Source: Ursus arctos (Eukaryota; Chordata; Mammalia; Carnivora; Ursidae). From it: 64,000 nucleotides of DNA. Where the stretch lies: the NCBI RefSeq assembly GCF_023065955.2, contig NW_026622808.1, positions 45,768,475 through 45,832,474 on the forward strand, read 5' to 3'. Shown here in pieces: positions 13,401-28,400 of the stretch (the stretch's first letter is position 1; the number at the start of each line of letters is the position of its first letter). The position numbers and the translations under genes are program-made. The notes beneath the pieces are model-generated. The model was given only the letters and a program-made list of their open reading frames with translations. It had not been told where the DNA came from and made no database searches.

Positions 13401-16400
13401 AGGAGTGGTTTCATATTTGAAGGGTTCAAATATTCGACCTTAAAAACCATTGCTAAAACAACCCATTTAGGCCAGGATGAGTGTTTTCCCCAAGTTGAGC
13501 GTTTTAGCAGGTATAAAAATAGTGAAATCAGTCCACACTGTCAAACAAGTTATATGTGGTCCAGCCATAGATCACATAATTAGCCCAAAGTCTGGTACAC
13601 AGTAGGATTCAATATAATTTGCTTTTCTGCTGGTCTTTTTCGAGTATATCCATATATGTTAAACCCACCCAATGTGGGTATTTAGACTGTCCATTTTTAA
13701 GTCATCAAATGACTATGGAATACATACTAATCAAGTACTTGCTATGGGCCATGTATTGAACTAAGTTCTTTTGTGTATGTTATCTCACAACTCCTCTCAA
13801 AATGAGATAAGGAAACTACATCTCAGAGAGATTGAGCAACCTGTCCAATGTCACATAGCAGGAAGAAGTGGTATGAGGCATCAGACATGGGTTTGATCGG
13901 CGCCCTAAACCGTGTCTATTTGAGCAAGATTTCTCAAGAGCTCGGGGTTGAAATGGGCTCATGGTTTGGTTACATCTCAACTGAACAAAAGAGAGCCTGT
14001 GGATATTTTCACAAAGACTAGCTTTTTACAACAGGTGTGTGGAGTCCATGTTGAAAACTGCATGGTTTTTAATATATTAAGAAACAATGTCATTCATTTT
14101 ATGAAAAACAAATAATCCTGTTTAATGTCTTCCATAAAGGCTGAACATAATTATTATAAACAGTAAAGTTTCAAAGGTTTTAAAGTCTCTCATATTTTCC
14201 TACTTTCTATCTATTTCATTAATTTGTGATCTAATCTTTATTATTTTCTTCTCTCTGCAGGCTATAGCTTTGTTTTCTCTTCCTTTTCCAGTGTCTTTTT
14301 TTAAAAAAAAAGATTTGTTTGAGAGAGAGAGAGAGAGAGAGCGCGAGCACAAGCAGGGGGAGGGGCAGGAGGAGAGGGGGAGAAACACAAGCAGAGTCTG
14401 AGGCGGGGCTTGATCTCACGACCCTGAGATCACATTCTGAGCCAAAACCAAGAGCTGGATGCTTAGCCAATTGAACCACCCAAGTGCCCCTCTTTTCCAC
14501 TGTCTTAAAGAGGAAGGTTAGATTATTGATTGGAGATAATTGTTCTTTCTTAATAGAGCCATCAACAGCTCTAAATTCCCCTCAAGGCCCTGCTTTACCT
14601 GTATCCTATAAATTCCGGTATGTTCTATCTTCATGCTTATTCATCTCAAGGTATTTTCCAACCTCCCTTTTGACCTATTGGTTATTTTAGCATGTGCTGT
14701 TTACTTTGCACATATTTTTGAATTTATTTTTTAATGATTTTGATTTTTAGTTTCATTCTACTATAGTCAGGGAAGGTACTAAGGTACTATGCATTACCTC
14801 TATCCCTTTAAGTGTATTGAGGTGTTTTTTATTTTTTTTTATGGCCTAGTGTATGATCTATTTTGGAGAATGTTCCATGTGCACGTCAGAAGAATTTCTA
14901 TTCTGCTGTTGCTGCATAGAGTGCTGTATAGATATCTGGTGGGTGTAATTGATTTATAGTGTCTTTCAAGTTTTCTATTTCTTGTTGATCTTCTGCCTCC
15001 CTGGTCTAACCATTATTGAATATGGGATATTAAAGTTTCAACAATTACTGGTGAATTGTCAATTTGTCCCTTTATTTCTGTCAGTTTCTGCTTCATGTAT
15101 GTAGTGCTCTGTTAGGAAGTGCATCTATATTCATAATGGTTAAACCCTCCTAGTGAATTGGCCCTTTTTTATTATAAAACATGTTGATAAACTTTATCAA
15201 TAAAGTAATGTGAAAGAAGCCATTCAGTATATGATTCCAGCCATACGAAATGTCCACAACAGGAAAATCAAGAGAGACAGAAAGTAGATTAGCTGTTGGA
15301 GGTGGGGCGGTGATATGAGCGGTTGGTAGCTAAAGTGTACGGTGTCTCTTTTTCAAGTGGTAAAGATGTTCTCAACGTGATGGTGATGATGGTCACATGT
15401 ATCTGTAAAAACACCAAAATCCATTACACTGGACACTTCAAGTGGATGAATTGTATGGTATGTGAATTTTATCTCAGTAAAGCTGTTTAAAAAAGAGAAT
15501 ATGTCACTTAGTTTGTGAAAAAGAAATAATCTTTACTTAGGGTCTTCTATAAATATTTTGATTTATCAGGTTTAGTTAGAGAAAAGGACACCTACAGTGA
15601 GAAAACCACTCAGGAAATGCTGTATTCACTCTTTTTGACCACTCAGGGGGAAAAATATACTCTCAGAGACTCATCAGAGGGACTTGTACCTGGGAATATC
15701 TGAATGGGAATCCAGGCACTAACTAGAAACAAGGGTTACTTATTCAAATAGCAAAGCTGAAGAAATTCAGGCATTAATCACAACAAGACTACGATTTATA
15801 ACAGAGAACAATGCATGTGAGTTCTAATATACCTGGGAGATATTTCATTCACAAGTAATCTGTGTATCAAAGAAATAATTCAGTCTACTTCAGGTGGCAT
15901 GAAAAAGCAGGAATAAAATTACTCCTTCAGAATCAAAAACAACGCCTTCTAATACATAATACTTCCCAGTCTTTAACCCATCTGATCTTTTATCTTAACA
16001 AGTTAGAACCCTATTTAATGATGTAATTAGCTTAACCGATTTCAACCACATTATCCATTTTAACAGGCAACTTTTAATTTAACATTAAAAATAGCACAAG
16101 TTTTAAAGAATCAAATATTCACAATGGCTACAAATGCATGAATATCTTTCCTGAGAACTGAAAATATAGAAATTATAACTTGTATACCTACTCGACTCTC
16201 TTGCCTCTGAACAGAATCTGTAACAACAGAGAATAATTTCTACCAAGAGACATATGGCATTAAGATAAAAAAGAAAGCCATCCATATTTCTCTTTAATGA
16301 CCTTGAAGCATAATAGAATTGAGGCTAGTGTTTCAAATTTGCAATGTCACTTTGCTACTAGTTTTATCAGAATGGGCTACATAATGAAACATCACTCTGG

Positions 16401-19400
16401 TAGAAAGCACGGTACAAATTGTGTATTTCTGCTCTTCCTTTCTTTTTTTCCCCCCCACACATAGCTTTACATGTGTTAGTACTTTTTATTGAGATATAAT
16501 TTATAGGGGCTCCTGGGTGGCTCATTTGGTTAAGCATCCTACTCTTGATTTTGGCTCAAGTCATGATCTCAGTGTCCTGAGACTGAACCCCACGTCGGGC
16601 TCCATGCTCAGCGGGGAGTCTGCTTGGGATTCTCTCTCTCCCTTTCCCTCAGCCCCTCCACATCCTCTCTCTAGAGAGAGAGAGAGAGAGAGAATTTATA
16701 TAACCATAAAATTCACCCTTTCAAAGGGTATAATTCAGTGGTTTTTAACATATTCATAAAGTTGTACAACCATCACCATGATCTGATCTTAGACTATTTT
16801 CATTGCCCCACAAAGAAACCCTGTACCCATTAGTGGTCCTTCCCCCATTACCTTTCTCCCTCCAGCCCCTGGAAATCACTAATCTATGTTTTGTATCTAT
16901 GGATTTGCCTATTCTGTCACTTCATACAAATGGTGGCCTTTTGTGACTGGCTTCTTTCACATTTTATTTATTCACTCTTTAATTGGTGGCCATTTGCGTC
17001 TAACAACTCAATTGAATCATACTGCTATGAACATGTGTGTACAAGTTTTTATGTGCTTATGTTTGCATTTCTCTTACGTGTATACCTAGATTTGAACTGC
17101 TGGGTCATATAGTAGTAACTCCATGTTTACCATTTTGAGGAACTGCCAGATTGTGTTCCAAAGTGGCTGCACTATTTTCTTGCCTCTTCTTAGAGTTCAA
17201 ATATGAGGCTTAAAAATAGGAAATCATTCTTTCAAGGTTGTTCTCCTTTGAGGTGTCCTCAAAAATCAATTACATTTAGTTAACTAAATAACTTATGAGC
17301 AACCTGTCCTAGTTCCAATCTTAAAATAGCATTTTGAACAAAAGAAGATATACAGATGGCAAATAAGCACATGAAAATATGCTCAACGTCATATATTATC
17401 AAGGAAATGCAAATTAAAACAACATTAAGATACCACAACACATCAATTAGAGTGGCCAAAATCTGGAACACTGACAACACCAAGTGCTGGCAAGGATGTT
17501 GAACAACAGGAATTCTCATTCATTGATGGTGGGAATGCAAAATGGTATAGTCACTTTGGAAGAGAGTTTGTCAGTTTCTTACAAAACTAAACATGCCATG
17601 TGATCCAGCAATCATGCTCCTTGGCATCTGTCCAGAAGAGATGTTCACAGAAAAACCTGCACATGGATGTCTATGGCTAATATTCATAACTGCTAAAACT
17701 TGGAAGCAACCAAGATGTCCTTCAGTAGGTGAATGGATAAACTGTGGTAGCACCAGGCAATGGATTATGATTCAGGGCTAAAAAGAACTCAGCTAGCAAA
17801 CCATGTAAAGACACGAAGGAACCTTAAATGCATATGCTAAGTGAAAGAAGCCAATGTGAAAAGGCTCTGTGCTGTAGGATTCCAACTATATGAACTTCTG
17901 GTAAAGGAAAACTATGAGGACAGTAAAAGATCAGTGGTTGCCAGGGGTTTGGGGCACAGAGAGATGGATAGACAGAACACAGAGGACTTTCAGAACAGTG
18001 AAAATACTGTGTATGATATCATAATGATGGATACATGTCATATTAAGCACTTATCCAAATCCCTAGAATATAAAACACTATGAGAAAATCATAAATATAA
18101 ATATGGTCTTTAAGTGATCATGATATAACCATATGATATAATCATTATGATATGTCAGTGTAGATTCGCCAACTGTAACAAACGTACCCCTGGTGAGGGA
18201 TGTTGATAATAGGGGAGGTGATACATAGGTAGGGCAGGGGGATATATGGGAATTTTCTGTACATTCCTTTCATTTTTTGTGAACTTGAAACCGCTCCAAA
18301 ACCAGATTTAATAAAAAAAAAAACTCACCAAAAAATCCCAAAAAGCATGCGATACCTCCAAAAATCCAATGCACATTTGCATCCAGAGAAAAATGCAGTA
18401 TTTTGCTACTTGAACTGTTGCATGCACAGATAAGCACACTGAGGCATGCTGGACAGCTGGAAGTGGCAGTGGTGTGCTTCCTAAGGCCACGTCCTAGGCA
18501 CTCAAGTTGTTAACACTGTATGACAGGAAGATGAGTTAATATTGGCTTTTACAACTGCTCTGGCCTTGCTGACCAGTAAGGAGAAACAGTGATGCTTACA
18601 CCAGTGTTCCGACACCTCAGGCTGGGAAGGGGAGCAAGCTTCAGGCCCTCTTTGACCTTGGGCAAATAACTGACTCCCATTCACCCTCCATTCTCCCACT
18701 TAGAAAGCTGAGTAAGAACACCAGCTATTTCATAGGCTTGCTCTGAGGAATAGTTAGAGATCATGCATCTGAAGTGTCCCCCACTTCGGAAGCAATCAAT
18801 ACATAGTGTCATGTTTTCTACTTTTTCCAAGTCATAAAGTCAGAACTAAAAGGAACCATTTCAGGGAGAGTGGCTGTGTAAAAATATTTTCCTGGATTAC
18901 AGTAACAATTCCAAAGATATAAACTGTTTATATCCTTAAATGATCTTTTCTTAAGTCACTTCTCTGGATCTCAGTTTCCCTGATCTCTTAAATGGGCATG
19001 TAAATTCCTGCTCCTATTTAAAGCGGTCTTGTGAATTAAATAACTGACAGAAAATTCCTTATATATTGGGGCACGTTGGTTAAGCTCTGGCTCTTGATTT
19101 CAGCTCAGGGCATGATCTCAGGGTCATGGGATCGAGTCCTGTATTGGGCTCCCTGCTCAACAGGGAGTCTGCTTAAGATTCTCTCTCTCCCTCTCCTTCT
19201 GCCCCTCCTCCTGCTCATGTGTTCTCCCTCTAAAATCAATCAATCAATCTTAAAAAAAAATTCCTTATATAAGTTGAATTTTAAAAATTATTTCTTGAAC
19301 ACCCGTTTTATGCAGGGTACTGAGCTAGGCAAGTGGAAACAAACAACAGCAACAAAGAAACAAAAATAAAACTCCGGGCCAATCCTTAAAAAGGAAGTAC

Positions 19401-22400
19401 GAAATTTAAGATGGTCTCATTATTTAAAACCTCATAGTAAAAAACAAAACAAAACAAAATTGTAATATTTGGTTATTTTTTGGTAAAAACATATTTTCAA
19501 TGAGCTTCGTGTCACATTGCCATGCAATACAATGCACATTACACTACTAAATAACTGGAATCATTTTAGAAAATAACATCCAGGCCTTGTTATTCGGCAG
19601 TTACTCATTGAGAGTTTCACATCCAGTGGGGCTGGGCTACGGGCGATTCAAATGTTAACTTTAGCAGTTGGGAAGTTAATTATTGCTCTCTATTTTCATA
19701 CGGTTTATCAAAATTTAACTGAACTTCCTTAAGGCACTGAGCCACCTTGTGACCTCACGGTCCGAGTGGGCAGAGAAGTCACAGCACAGAACTGAAGGGA
19801 AGCCTGGCCCCCCTTCTGCTCCACCCTGGCTTGACAGCCAGAAGGAAGCTGGACAGGAATCTGAGTGGTTTTGCACTTGGCTTCTGGACATCAACCAGCC
19901 CTAGCGCTACTCTAGCTGCCCCTTTCTGCCTCAAAGCCTCAGTTTCCCCATCTGTAAAATGAGGATAATAACAGCTCCTTGAAGGGTTAACGGGGAGGAT
20001 AAAAGAGACGGCACGCGAAATGCCCTCAAAGCATGGCACGCGGGAAGGTTCCATGAAGTCTTTAGAGTGATATAACGACTCCCTATTTCTCTACTAGTCA
20101 TATGCAATCTATCCCCTCTGTAGGAATTAGGATGATGATATTAAGGTTGCTCACGTAAAACAATGCTATTCCAGAAAGAATCTTGTACAGGAAAGGAGGG
20201 AGGTGGGGGAGTGAGCTCAAGGATGCAGACCCCGTCCCTCTCCCTCATGGAACTCCCGGTCCAGGAACGCGCACACTCGGGCTGACGGGGACAAGACACA
20301 GGCTGAGACGGAATGAGATGCAAACCAATGCCACCAACACTTCCACCTCTGCGCGGCTCCAACAGCCGATAACGTACAGGGAACCCAAAGAAGAGGCCGA
20401 GGGCAGCTCCCCGGGCTGTCTTTGCTCTAGTCACATCTAAGATCTGCATGAATCAGGTATGTTCAGAGAGTAAATGACGCCTTCAGACAGGGATTCCGCA
20501 GGAGAGAAAATGCAGTCTACTGGGATCAGAGGAAGATGGATAAACAAGCACAGGGTCGGAAAAAGAAAAAAAAAAAAAAAAGGTAAGACATAAAAACAAA
20601 AACAGCCATAAAACCAATGAATGTTCTAACAATAAAGAACAATGAGCTGTGGTGGGGGAGGGGACTGTCCTATAGGAATGAAGACTCACCAACGTTTAAG
20701 TTTCTCCAGGGTCCTCAGTTTGCTAGCTTTAAAAACAACGAATCCCTGGTGCTCAGGAGGACCATGCCACCAAACCCGTTTCTCCGTACACACAGGGAGC
20801 GCTAGGAAAGAAACAAACGGCAGGCGCAGGCTCTGGTGATGGTCCACGTTCAGTACTAGCAGGATGTGTACATGCAAGGGGCAGCCGTGGAAGCGGTTTT
20901 GCTGAGACTCCTTTGAGCTGGCCGGAACGTTTATGAATGATGCTTCCCTGAGCCTGGCTTATGGAACATTAGCCCAGAATGTATTTCTGAAAACAAATAA
21001 CGGCAGTTTGCAAAATATTCCATGCAGCATGTACACCTGGGACTTTCTCCATGCTCATTAGCTTTTTAAGACCCCCAAGAAGTCTTGCAGGAAAGAGAAC
21101 AGTTTACATTTGTTTAACCACTTAACTGGGGAACTGATGGGCTCTTGGCTGCTTTACAGGGCAGATAAGTGGTGGGGATTGACCCAGTCCGGGAAAGATA
21201 ATGAGATGGAGAGAAGTGGATTGAGGGGCTTTCCTTTCCGGGTGTGGGGGGTGGTGGAGAGAAGGCGATGCCACTGGAAGAAAACTCTCGAGAAGCTTCT
21301 GTTAGCATTCAAGGGGCTGTGGTGGGTTGTGGGTCAGGTTGGTGGGCAGCAGGTCTGAGGGTCATCCCGCCATCTTCCAGGGGGTGGGTGCCTCCAGCCA
21401 GGTGGGGGGTCAAATTTGCTGACTCAGGCACTATACCCAAAGGCTCTGCTCCCCCTTTCTCATTCAACAGCTTGCACCTCACTCAACTAAAGCGGTAACA
21501 AGGGGCTGCCATCATAATATGGCTGACATGTGTTGAGTGAGTTCCTCTGCATCAGGCGCTCCTCTAAGCACTTGACACGGATTAACCAGATTATTCCTCA
21601 TAACAACCCAGTATGGTAGGGACTTTGATGTCCACTTCTAACTGAGGAAACTGAGGCCCACTTGAACTAACTTGAGAAAATAGTTTAAGAATATTTATTT
21701 GAGGTAGTGAAACAAGCTGAACATACCCAGGCCTCCATTTCACTAAGAGACCGTTTGGTTTTGCTATTAAGATCCTGCAAAATACTCTTGTGGAAATGTT
21801 GGTTGTGACTCATTCCATCTCTCAGCAGTAAAGGGAGGGTGGCCTTTCTGGCGGTGGGGCACCAGCTGCCCATAGCCACCCCGCACTATCTGCAGCCTGC
21901 TTTTGACGGCCACCTCCCAGGCCCCTCTGTGATGCAGCTTGGGGTCTGCTTGGCCAGCACTCTCCAGAAGTAAAATGTGAGCCACACATGGAAATTAAGC
22001 ATCTCTAGTAGCACGTTTTAAAAACATCAAGAGGACCAGATGAAATTAATTTTAATAATATTTTTCTATTTAACCCAATAGATCTAAAATATTATCATTT
22101 TAACATGTGGCACTAGCCACATTTCAAAGGCTCAGAAGCCACATGGGGCTGCCGGCCACCATCTAGGAGGGTACATTTTAGGTGTCTGCAGAGTGAATAC
22201 CAGATCCAACAGGCTTATTCCAGATGAGTTTGGGCTTGGGACTCCAAGGGACCTGCGTTGAAATCCCAGTTTCCCCACATTCCATCTGTGTGACTTCAGG
22301 CAAGTCATTTAAGTTCTTTTTGCCTCAATTTCCTCACCTGTGCAATGGGGATAATAATAGTTTCTCCCTAACAGGGTGGTGGGGAGGATGAAATGACCTC

Positions 22401-25400
22401 ATACTCATAAAGTAACGAAACAGGGCCGGGGCAAAATGCTCTAGGGGCGTTGGCTGGGGTGCCTCGTGACTGAGGCTGAGCACCCCGTCAGCCTGCCCAA
22501 ATGAAGTGACTTTGGGGCTTGCTGCTATCTGACACTTCACAGCTGCTGTAGGTGGCCTCAGGCTCCATGTGGTGCCTGTGGGGGGTCCGAGGCATTACTC
22601 CCCTATCAGAGATTAAAGAGCAGTTGGCGCTGGAGCTCTTTAAAAAGGCTTCTAAGCAACTCCTAGGGAGCATATCTCCCACATTCCTTTGATACATGTC
22701 TCCCAGTTTACACACCACAGCCTACAGTACAAATCTGTTCTCGTCCTCACGTCCATGCTTCAGCCACCACGGAAACGAGGGGTCCCAGTGGGAACCCTCT
22801 CCAGCCACAAGCCACCTTCCTACAGCACCCTGGCCCAGCTCAGATATTTAGTTGTACTAAATTCAGCTGTTGCTGTGACAACTTCAATCCCCTAAAAGAA
22901 TTAAAAGCCTGATATCTTTCTCTATGGCATGCACATATCTTCTTAAAGGAGCTTATTAGTTTATTCTTAATTATTCTTACACATAAAATAAGTCCAGGGG
23001 TCCTCCCACATCTCATATGAGTCGTACCTGGGAACATCGTTGTTGCTTCTGCAGACAGCCTCTCCTTGATCAGCATCTTGGGAAGAATACAGGACTGGGA
23101 AGTAAGAGGCCTGCGTTCAGGGCTCCATTCTTCCTTTGCCCTAGCACCAAATGATGAATACCTTCAAGAGGCTCAGCCTGGATCCTCTGATCCACAAAAA
23201 GAGGGACTGGAAAAGAAGTTCTCTCTAAAAGTTCCTTCCAGTACTAAAAATTTGTGAGTTCTTATCTTTTACAAGATAAAAGTGAATAATGCTGAAAAAT
23301 GAAGTCCTAAGATTCAAAACGGGTCAAGCCTACCTCTCTTGGTCACTGTCACTCCTAAAAAGGGTATCAAAGAAATAATCGAACAGCAGGCAGGGTGGGA
23401 GGGTAGAAGAGACAGAATAACTCCACAGCAGAGAGAGACCCACAGGAAACAGGTGGGTGGCAGCGATGCCCAGTAATGGGAAGGGAGCTGCGGGGTGTGC
23501 ACCTCCATTATTCACTGCAGATTTTCTCTTTCAGACCTGCTGAAACAGATCATAGTTGCTGAGAACCATTCCCACTCTCTCTAATCTAACGTGTTACAGT
23601 GGAATAGCATCAAATGTGAGAATCAGGAAAGTGGCTTAAAAGAGAGAAAACAGAGCATAATCAGTTACCTCTGGAAAAGCCTTTTATTGCCCCCAAAGCA
23701 CAGAACAGGAACTTAGGACTAATGGAGTCATGTGTTCCAGTCCATGTCCCCCAGAAGTGTGTAGTCATTCAGGGCTGAATCTCACACTACTAATTTCTTC
23801 TGTGTCTGCCTCTGTCTCACTGCCCTCAGACTTTCTCTCCCTGTGGGCACACATGTGCCAAAGAACAGTTACTCTTACGTATCCAGGACTCTTTGTAACT
23901 CTTTTGTAACTCTTTTCACCCACAAGCCAAGAAAACACGTTCCCCCCATAAAGTACACTGGCTTGAAATGGAAAGTTGTGTTTCTAGGTACCAACCGGAA
24001 ATAAAAACAGCAGCAGCATCCATTTCTTTTGGCACAGAAAATGGCTCTGAATAACGAGTTCTAAATAAGCCTATCCCAGCCCATCTCTCTGCACCTGCGT
24101 CTTGGACAAACTCCATGTTGCAATTCCTGCTATGTTTTCCTGCGATGCCATCCTGTGAAAGTATGACATCCACAGTGCACAAAATACATGCAAGAGAGTA
24201 GGGAAGCCATGTATGAAAGACGTGTGTGCAAATTAACAGAATGAAAAGACAAGCTGAGAGAAAATACTGGCAAACCACATATCTGATAGAGGACTTGTAT
24301 CCTGAATATAAAAAGTACTCTCAAACTTTAATAAGAAGAAGATAAACATTCCAATCTTTTTTAATGGGTAAAAGATTTGCTCAGACACTTCACAAAGATA
24401 CATGGATGGCAAATAAGCATATGAAGAGATGCTCACATCATTAGTTATTAGGGAAACCTAAATGAGATAGCACTACACACCTGTTACAGTGGCTAAAATT
24501 AAAAAACAAAAACGCACAAAATACTGACAATCCCAAGTGAAACTGGTACTTTCATACCTTGCTGGCAGGACTGCAAAATGGTACAGCCACTCGGAAAAGG
24601 AGATGGACAATTTCTTATAAAGTTAAACATACACTTACCATATAAACTAGTAATCTCACCTCTCAGTATTTATCCAATGAAAAACAAACAAATAAATTTA
24701 TGCTCACCCAAAGATCCGTATGCAAATGTTTAGAGTGGCTTCACCTGTAGCTGCCAAAAACTCTGTCCCTCAACCAGGTAATGGATAAGCAAAGTGTTGT
24801 CTACCCATACAATGGAGCACTACTCAGCAATAAAGAAAAGATAGATTGCTGACAAAGGCCATGAAGTGGATAATCCTTAAATGCACTAGACTTAATAATT
24901 CTATTTATATGGCCTCTGGAAAAACCCAAACCAGAGAGATAGAAAATAGGTGGTTGACTACCAAGGACACCAGGACTGATTCTCTATCTGAACTGTGATG
25001 ATAGTTACATGACTATATGTATTTACCAAAACTTGCAGAGCTACATATCAGAAATCATGACTGCTGCTGCATGTAAATTATGCCTAATAGAGAAATAGAA
25101 AGAAAACACTAGATTATATTAATGGAAAGTGAAAAGATTTGTAAAAAAAAAAAAAAATTAAATCGTCACAGAAAAACTCTGAGGCCAAACCCATCCATAT
25201 GAACTTTTTCCAAACTGTACAGGCCAACTGCACTTTCAACACCCTCCCCTGATTCTAATGTCCCGTGAGGGATGGGGCTCAAGAAATAAAATAATAATTT
25301 TACCAACATTTTCCCCTTCTTGATGTTGCTCCTTCTCAAAGTCTGAAGCAAAATGATAGAAATAAGCAGGATTGATGACAGGTGACGTGGAAAAGCCCTG

Positions 25401-28400
25401 ACGTGGGGCTCAAAGTAAAGCAGGGAGCCCTCATGCTATCTCCGGACCCAGAAGCTTTCCAACAGTGCTCAAGGGAGGAGGCAGGAAAGCCCGTCATACA
25501 ACAAGGAGTCCTAATCCCAGGCCCAAACCTAACTTGCCACTTGACAATTCCCAATTGCAAACTGACTCTCATTGGCTTCAAAACAGAGGTTAGTGAAATC
25601 CTTGAATGGTAGATAAAGCAGGCTAAGTAAATACTGTACATTGACAATCTTTCTATGGGTAGATTAAAAAAAAAAACAAAGAAAGAAGAAAGACAGTTAT
25701 CAAGGTATTCTAGATAAAAGGTCAAAATACAACCTAACCATGCTGTCTTTTGGGGCTCAATGAAATGACTCTGATAAGTGGCTCATTCCTGGTAGCTTTG
25801 TTCTTGGTACCTACTCTGGGTTTAGGCCTGCTCTTCCAAATGGCTGCAAAGGTGGCGTGACCTTACAACAATGAAGATGAATCAAGGAGTAAAAGTGGAA
25901 AGGGGGGAAAAAAGACCATGAGAGCAAACATAAACTGGAGGGAACACAGCAATTTAACAAGGATGACACTGGCAGCCAAGTGAAAAGTTATTTAAGAGAC
26001 AGAACAGCTGGGGCGCCTGGTGGCTCAGTCAGTTAAGCGTCTGCCTTTGGCTCAGGTCATGATCCTGGGGTCCTGGGATCCAGCCCCGCCAGCAGGGACT
26101 CTGCATCTCCCTCTCCTTCTGCCTGTGCTCTCTCTCTCTCTCTCTGTCAAATAAATACATAAAATTAAAAAAGAGAGAGCGAGAGAGAGAGAGAGACAGA
26201 ACAGCCAACTGCAATGTGTGGATCATGTTTCGATCACAATCTAAACAAATGGACTTTACGAAGGTGTTGCAGGGACAATTAGGAAAATTTTAACATGTGT
26301 CCTATGTAAGTTACAGGGAGCAATTATTGCTGACTTTGCTCAGCATGGTGTATCTACATTGCAGTTACATAAGAACATATCCTCATTTTTCAGAGATGTA
26401 TACGGGAGTGTTGAGATAGGAAATGTCATGATACCTGCGTTTACTTTTAAATACTCCAGCAAAAAGAAAAAATAAAAAGCAAACATGGAGAAGTCTTTGC
26501 TCTCATTAAGCGTAGATGGTGTCTTTCTGGTGGTTCATTTTACTATTGCCTCTACACATCTTTGTGCGCTTAAAGACGGTCTTAATAACATGCATTTTTA
26601 AAGACATGATGAAAAAAGCTAAGTCATACATGAGCACAGATGAAAGAAAAAAAAAAAAAACAGTTCCTGTATTAGAAGTTTCTTTTCTACTCTCCTTTAT
26701 TTTGCTGTAGTATTGCACTATTAACGCTGAGGTTTTAAAAAAGGAATATTTTTATATAAATGCCACAAAGAAGATAAAGCTAAGGAAACAGTCTTAAGAA
26801 TTCAGTTATTCAAAACAGTAATCTTCTTGGAGTTGCTTATGTTGGCTATTTATTAGATACAGTCATTTAAGAACATAAAAAAGAGAAAAAAGGTATAAAG
26901 ACTGATGAGGAACAAATAAGGGTCAGTGACAGGACATGAAGCCCAAACAATAAACCCCACATGGTGGAACTATCTTTAAAGGTTTCAAACCAGCCCCGGG
27001 TTTGAAGGCTGGCTGCTTCCCTTACATGCTGTGGACATGTTCATTCACCTTTCCCAGTTCAGCTTCCTTATTTGTAAGCGGGAAGAACTGGAGCATCCCC
27101 CTCCCAGAGAGCTGTTGCAGGAGTGAACAAAATAACCCATCACGGGCTTTCGCACTGCCCCACACATGGCTCCTTGAACGTTGCCAGTTGCTACGCTCAC
27201 AGGCTGAACGGCTAAAGGAAAGGATGTGGAGATCCAGAAATTGTGTGGGAAGGTGTAGGCAGGCTGGCTTCTCACAGAAGTAACTCATTAGCCAACAACC
27301 ACTGACCTGCTTGAGCCCAGGCAGGACCGTGGGGTCAGCCAAAGCTTCTGTCACAGCCTGGAACCCTCCAGCCACCCCAGAATTGTTTACTTAAAACTCC
27401 CCTCAGAGGTCTGTCCTTCACTCTGTCTCTCACTCCATTTGGGCCCAACTATCGGGCTGCTAATCTAATCAGCTAATCTATGCTAAATTATTAATGGGAT
27501 CCCAGAGGTTAATGGGTAACAAGTACGCTCTCCAACAGAGGCACATTGGAGACGCAAGGCCTCAGCGAGGCATTGGAGTCTTGGTGGGAATTCTGGGTAC
27601 CAGGCAGACCTCCTCCAATCCAATCAAATTATAGGCAAGCATATGAAAAGTCCTGCTAGTGAAAGTAATCCATATACGAATGTAAATGAATCAACAAAGC
27701 GCGGAGCAAAAAACCCTCTGAGTAGACCAGGACAAAAGGGCTGTGGAAATTGGTATGTTTTTGAGGTTTGTGTCCTCGGGCAAGCCAACTTGATGGACTT
27801 GTCTGCAGATGGCAAAACGTAGGCTGAGGTAAAGATTAAAATATGCAATCCACGTAAAGCACTTGGAACAGTGCCTGTCGCACAATACGTGCTCAACAAA
27901 TGGGAGCTACTGCTGATATCATCTAGGGACTCCATTAAATGGAAGTATAAGACACTGTGAAAACTCAAGTGAAAACGATTTTCTGGATAGCACCTTGTAT
28001 TCTCAGTGTAGTCAGGCCCACAGGGCAGCACACTGGAATTAGATCTGGGTTCGTGTCAGGCCCACTTCCTACTAGCTATGTGACTTTGGACAAGTTGCTC
28101 AGCCTCTCTGAGCTGTAATTTTCTCAAACGTAAAAGAAGGGCAATAATACATACCCTATACTGTTGTTGAATGGATTATAAATGATAATGTATGGAAAGT
28201 ATGTGACCCCAAATGCACATAAGACCCTAACAAAGAATGTCTTTAATTATCATCTTGTATTTTCCAGCCTTTATGACTATACCCTTGGGAGTCCTACCAA
28301 CAAGTGATAGTACATTCTCACGGACAGTCTCCAGTGCCTAACACTTAATGGAGACTACGCCATGGTAAACCCAGCGTCAGTTCAACATGCACAAGGCACT

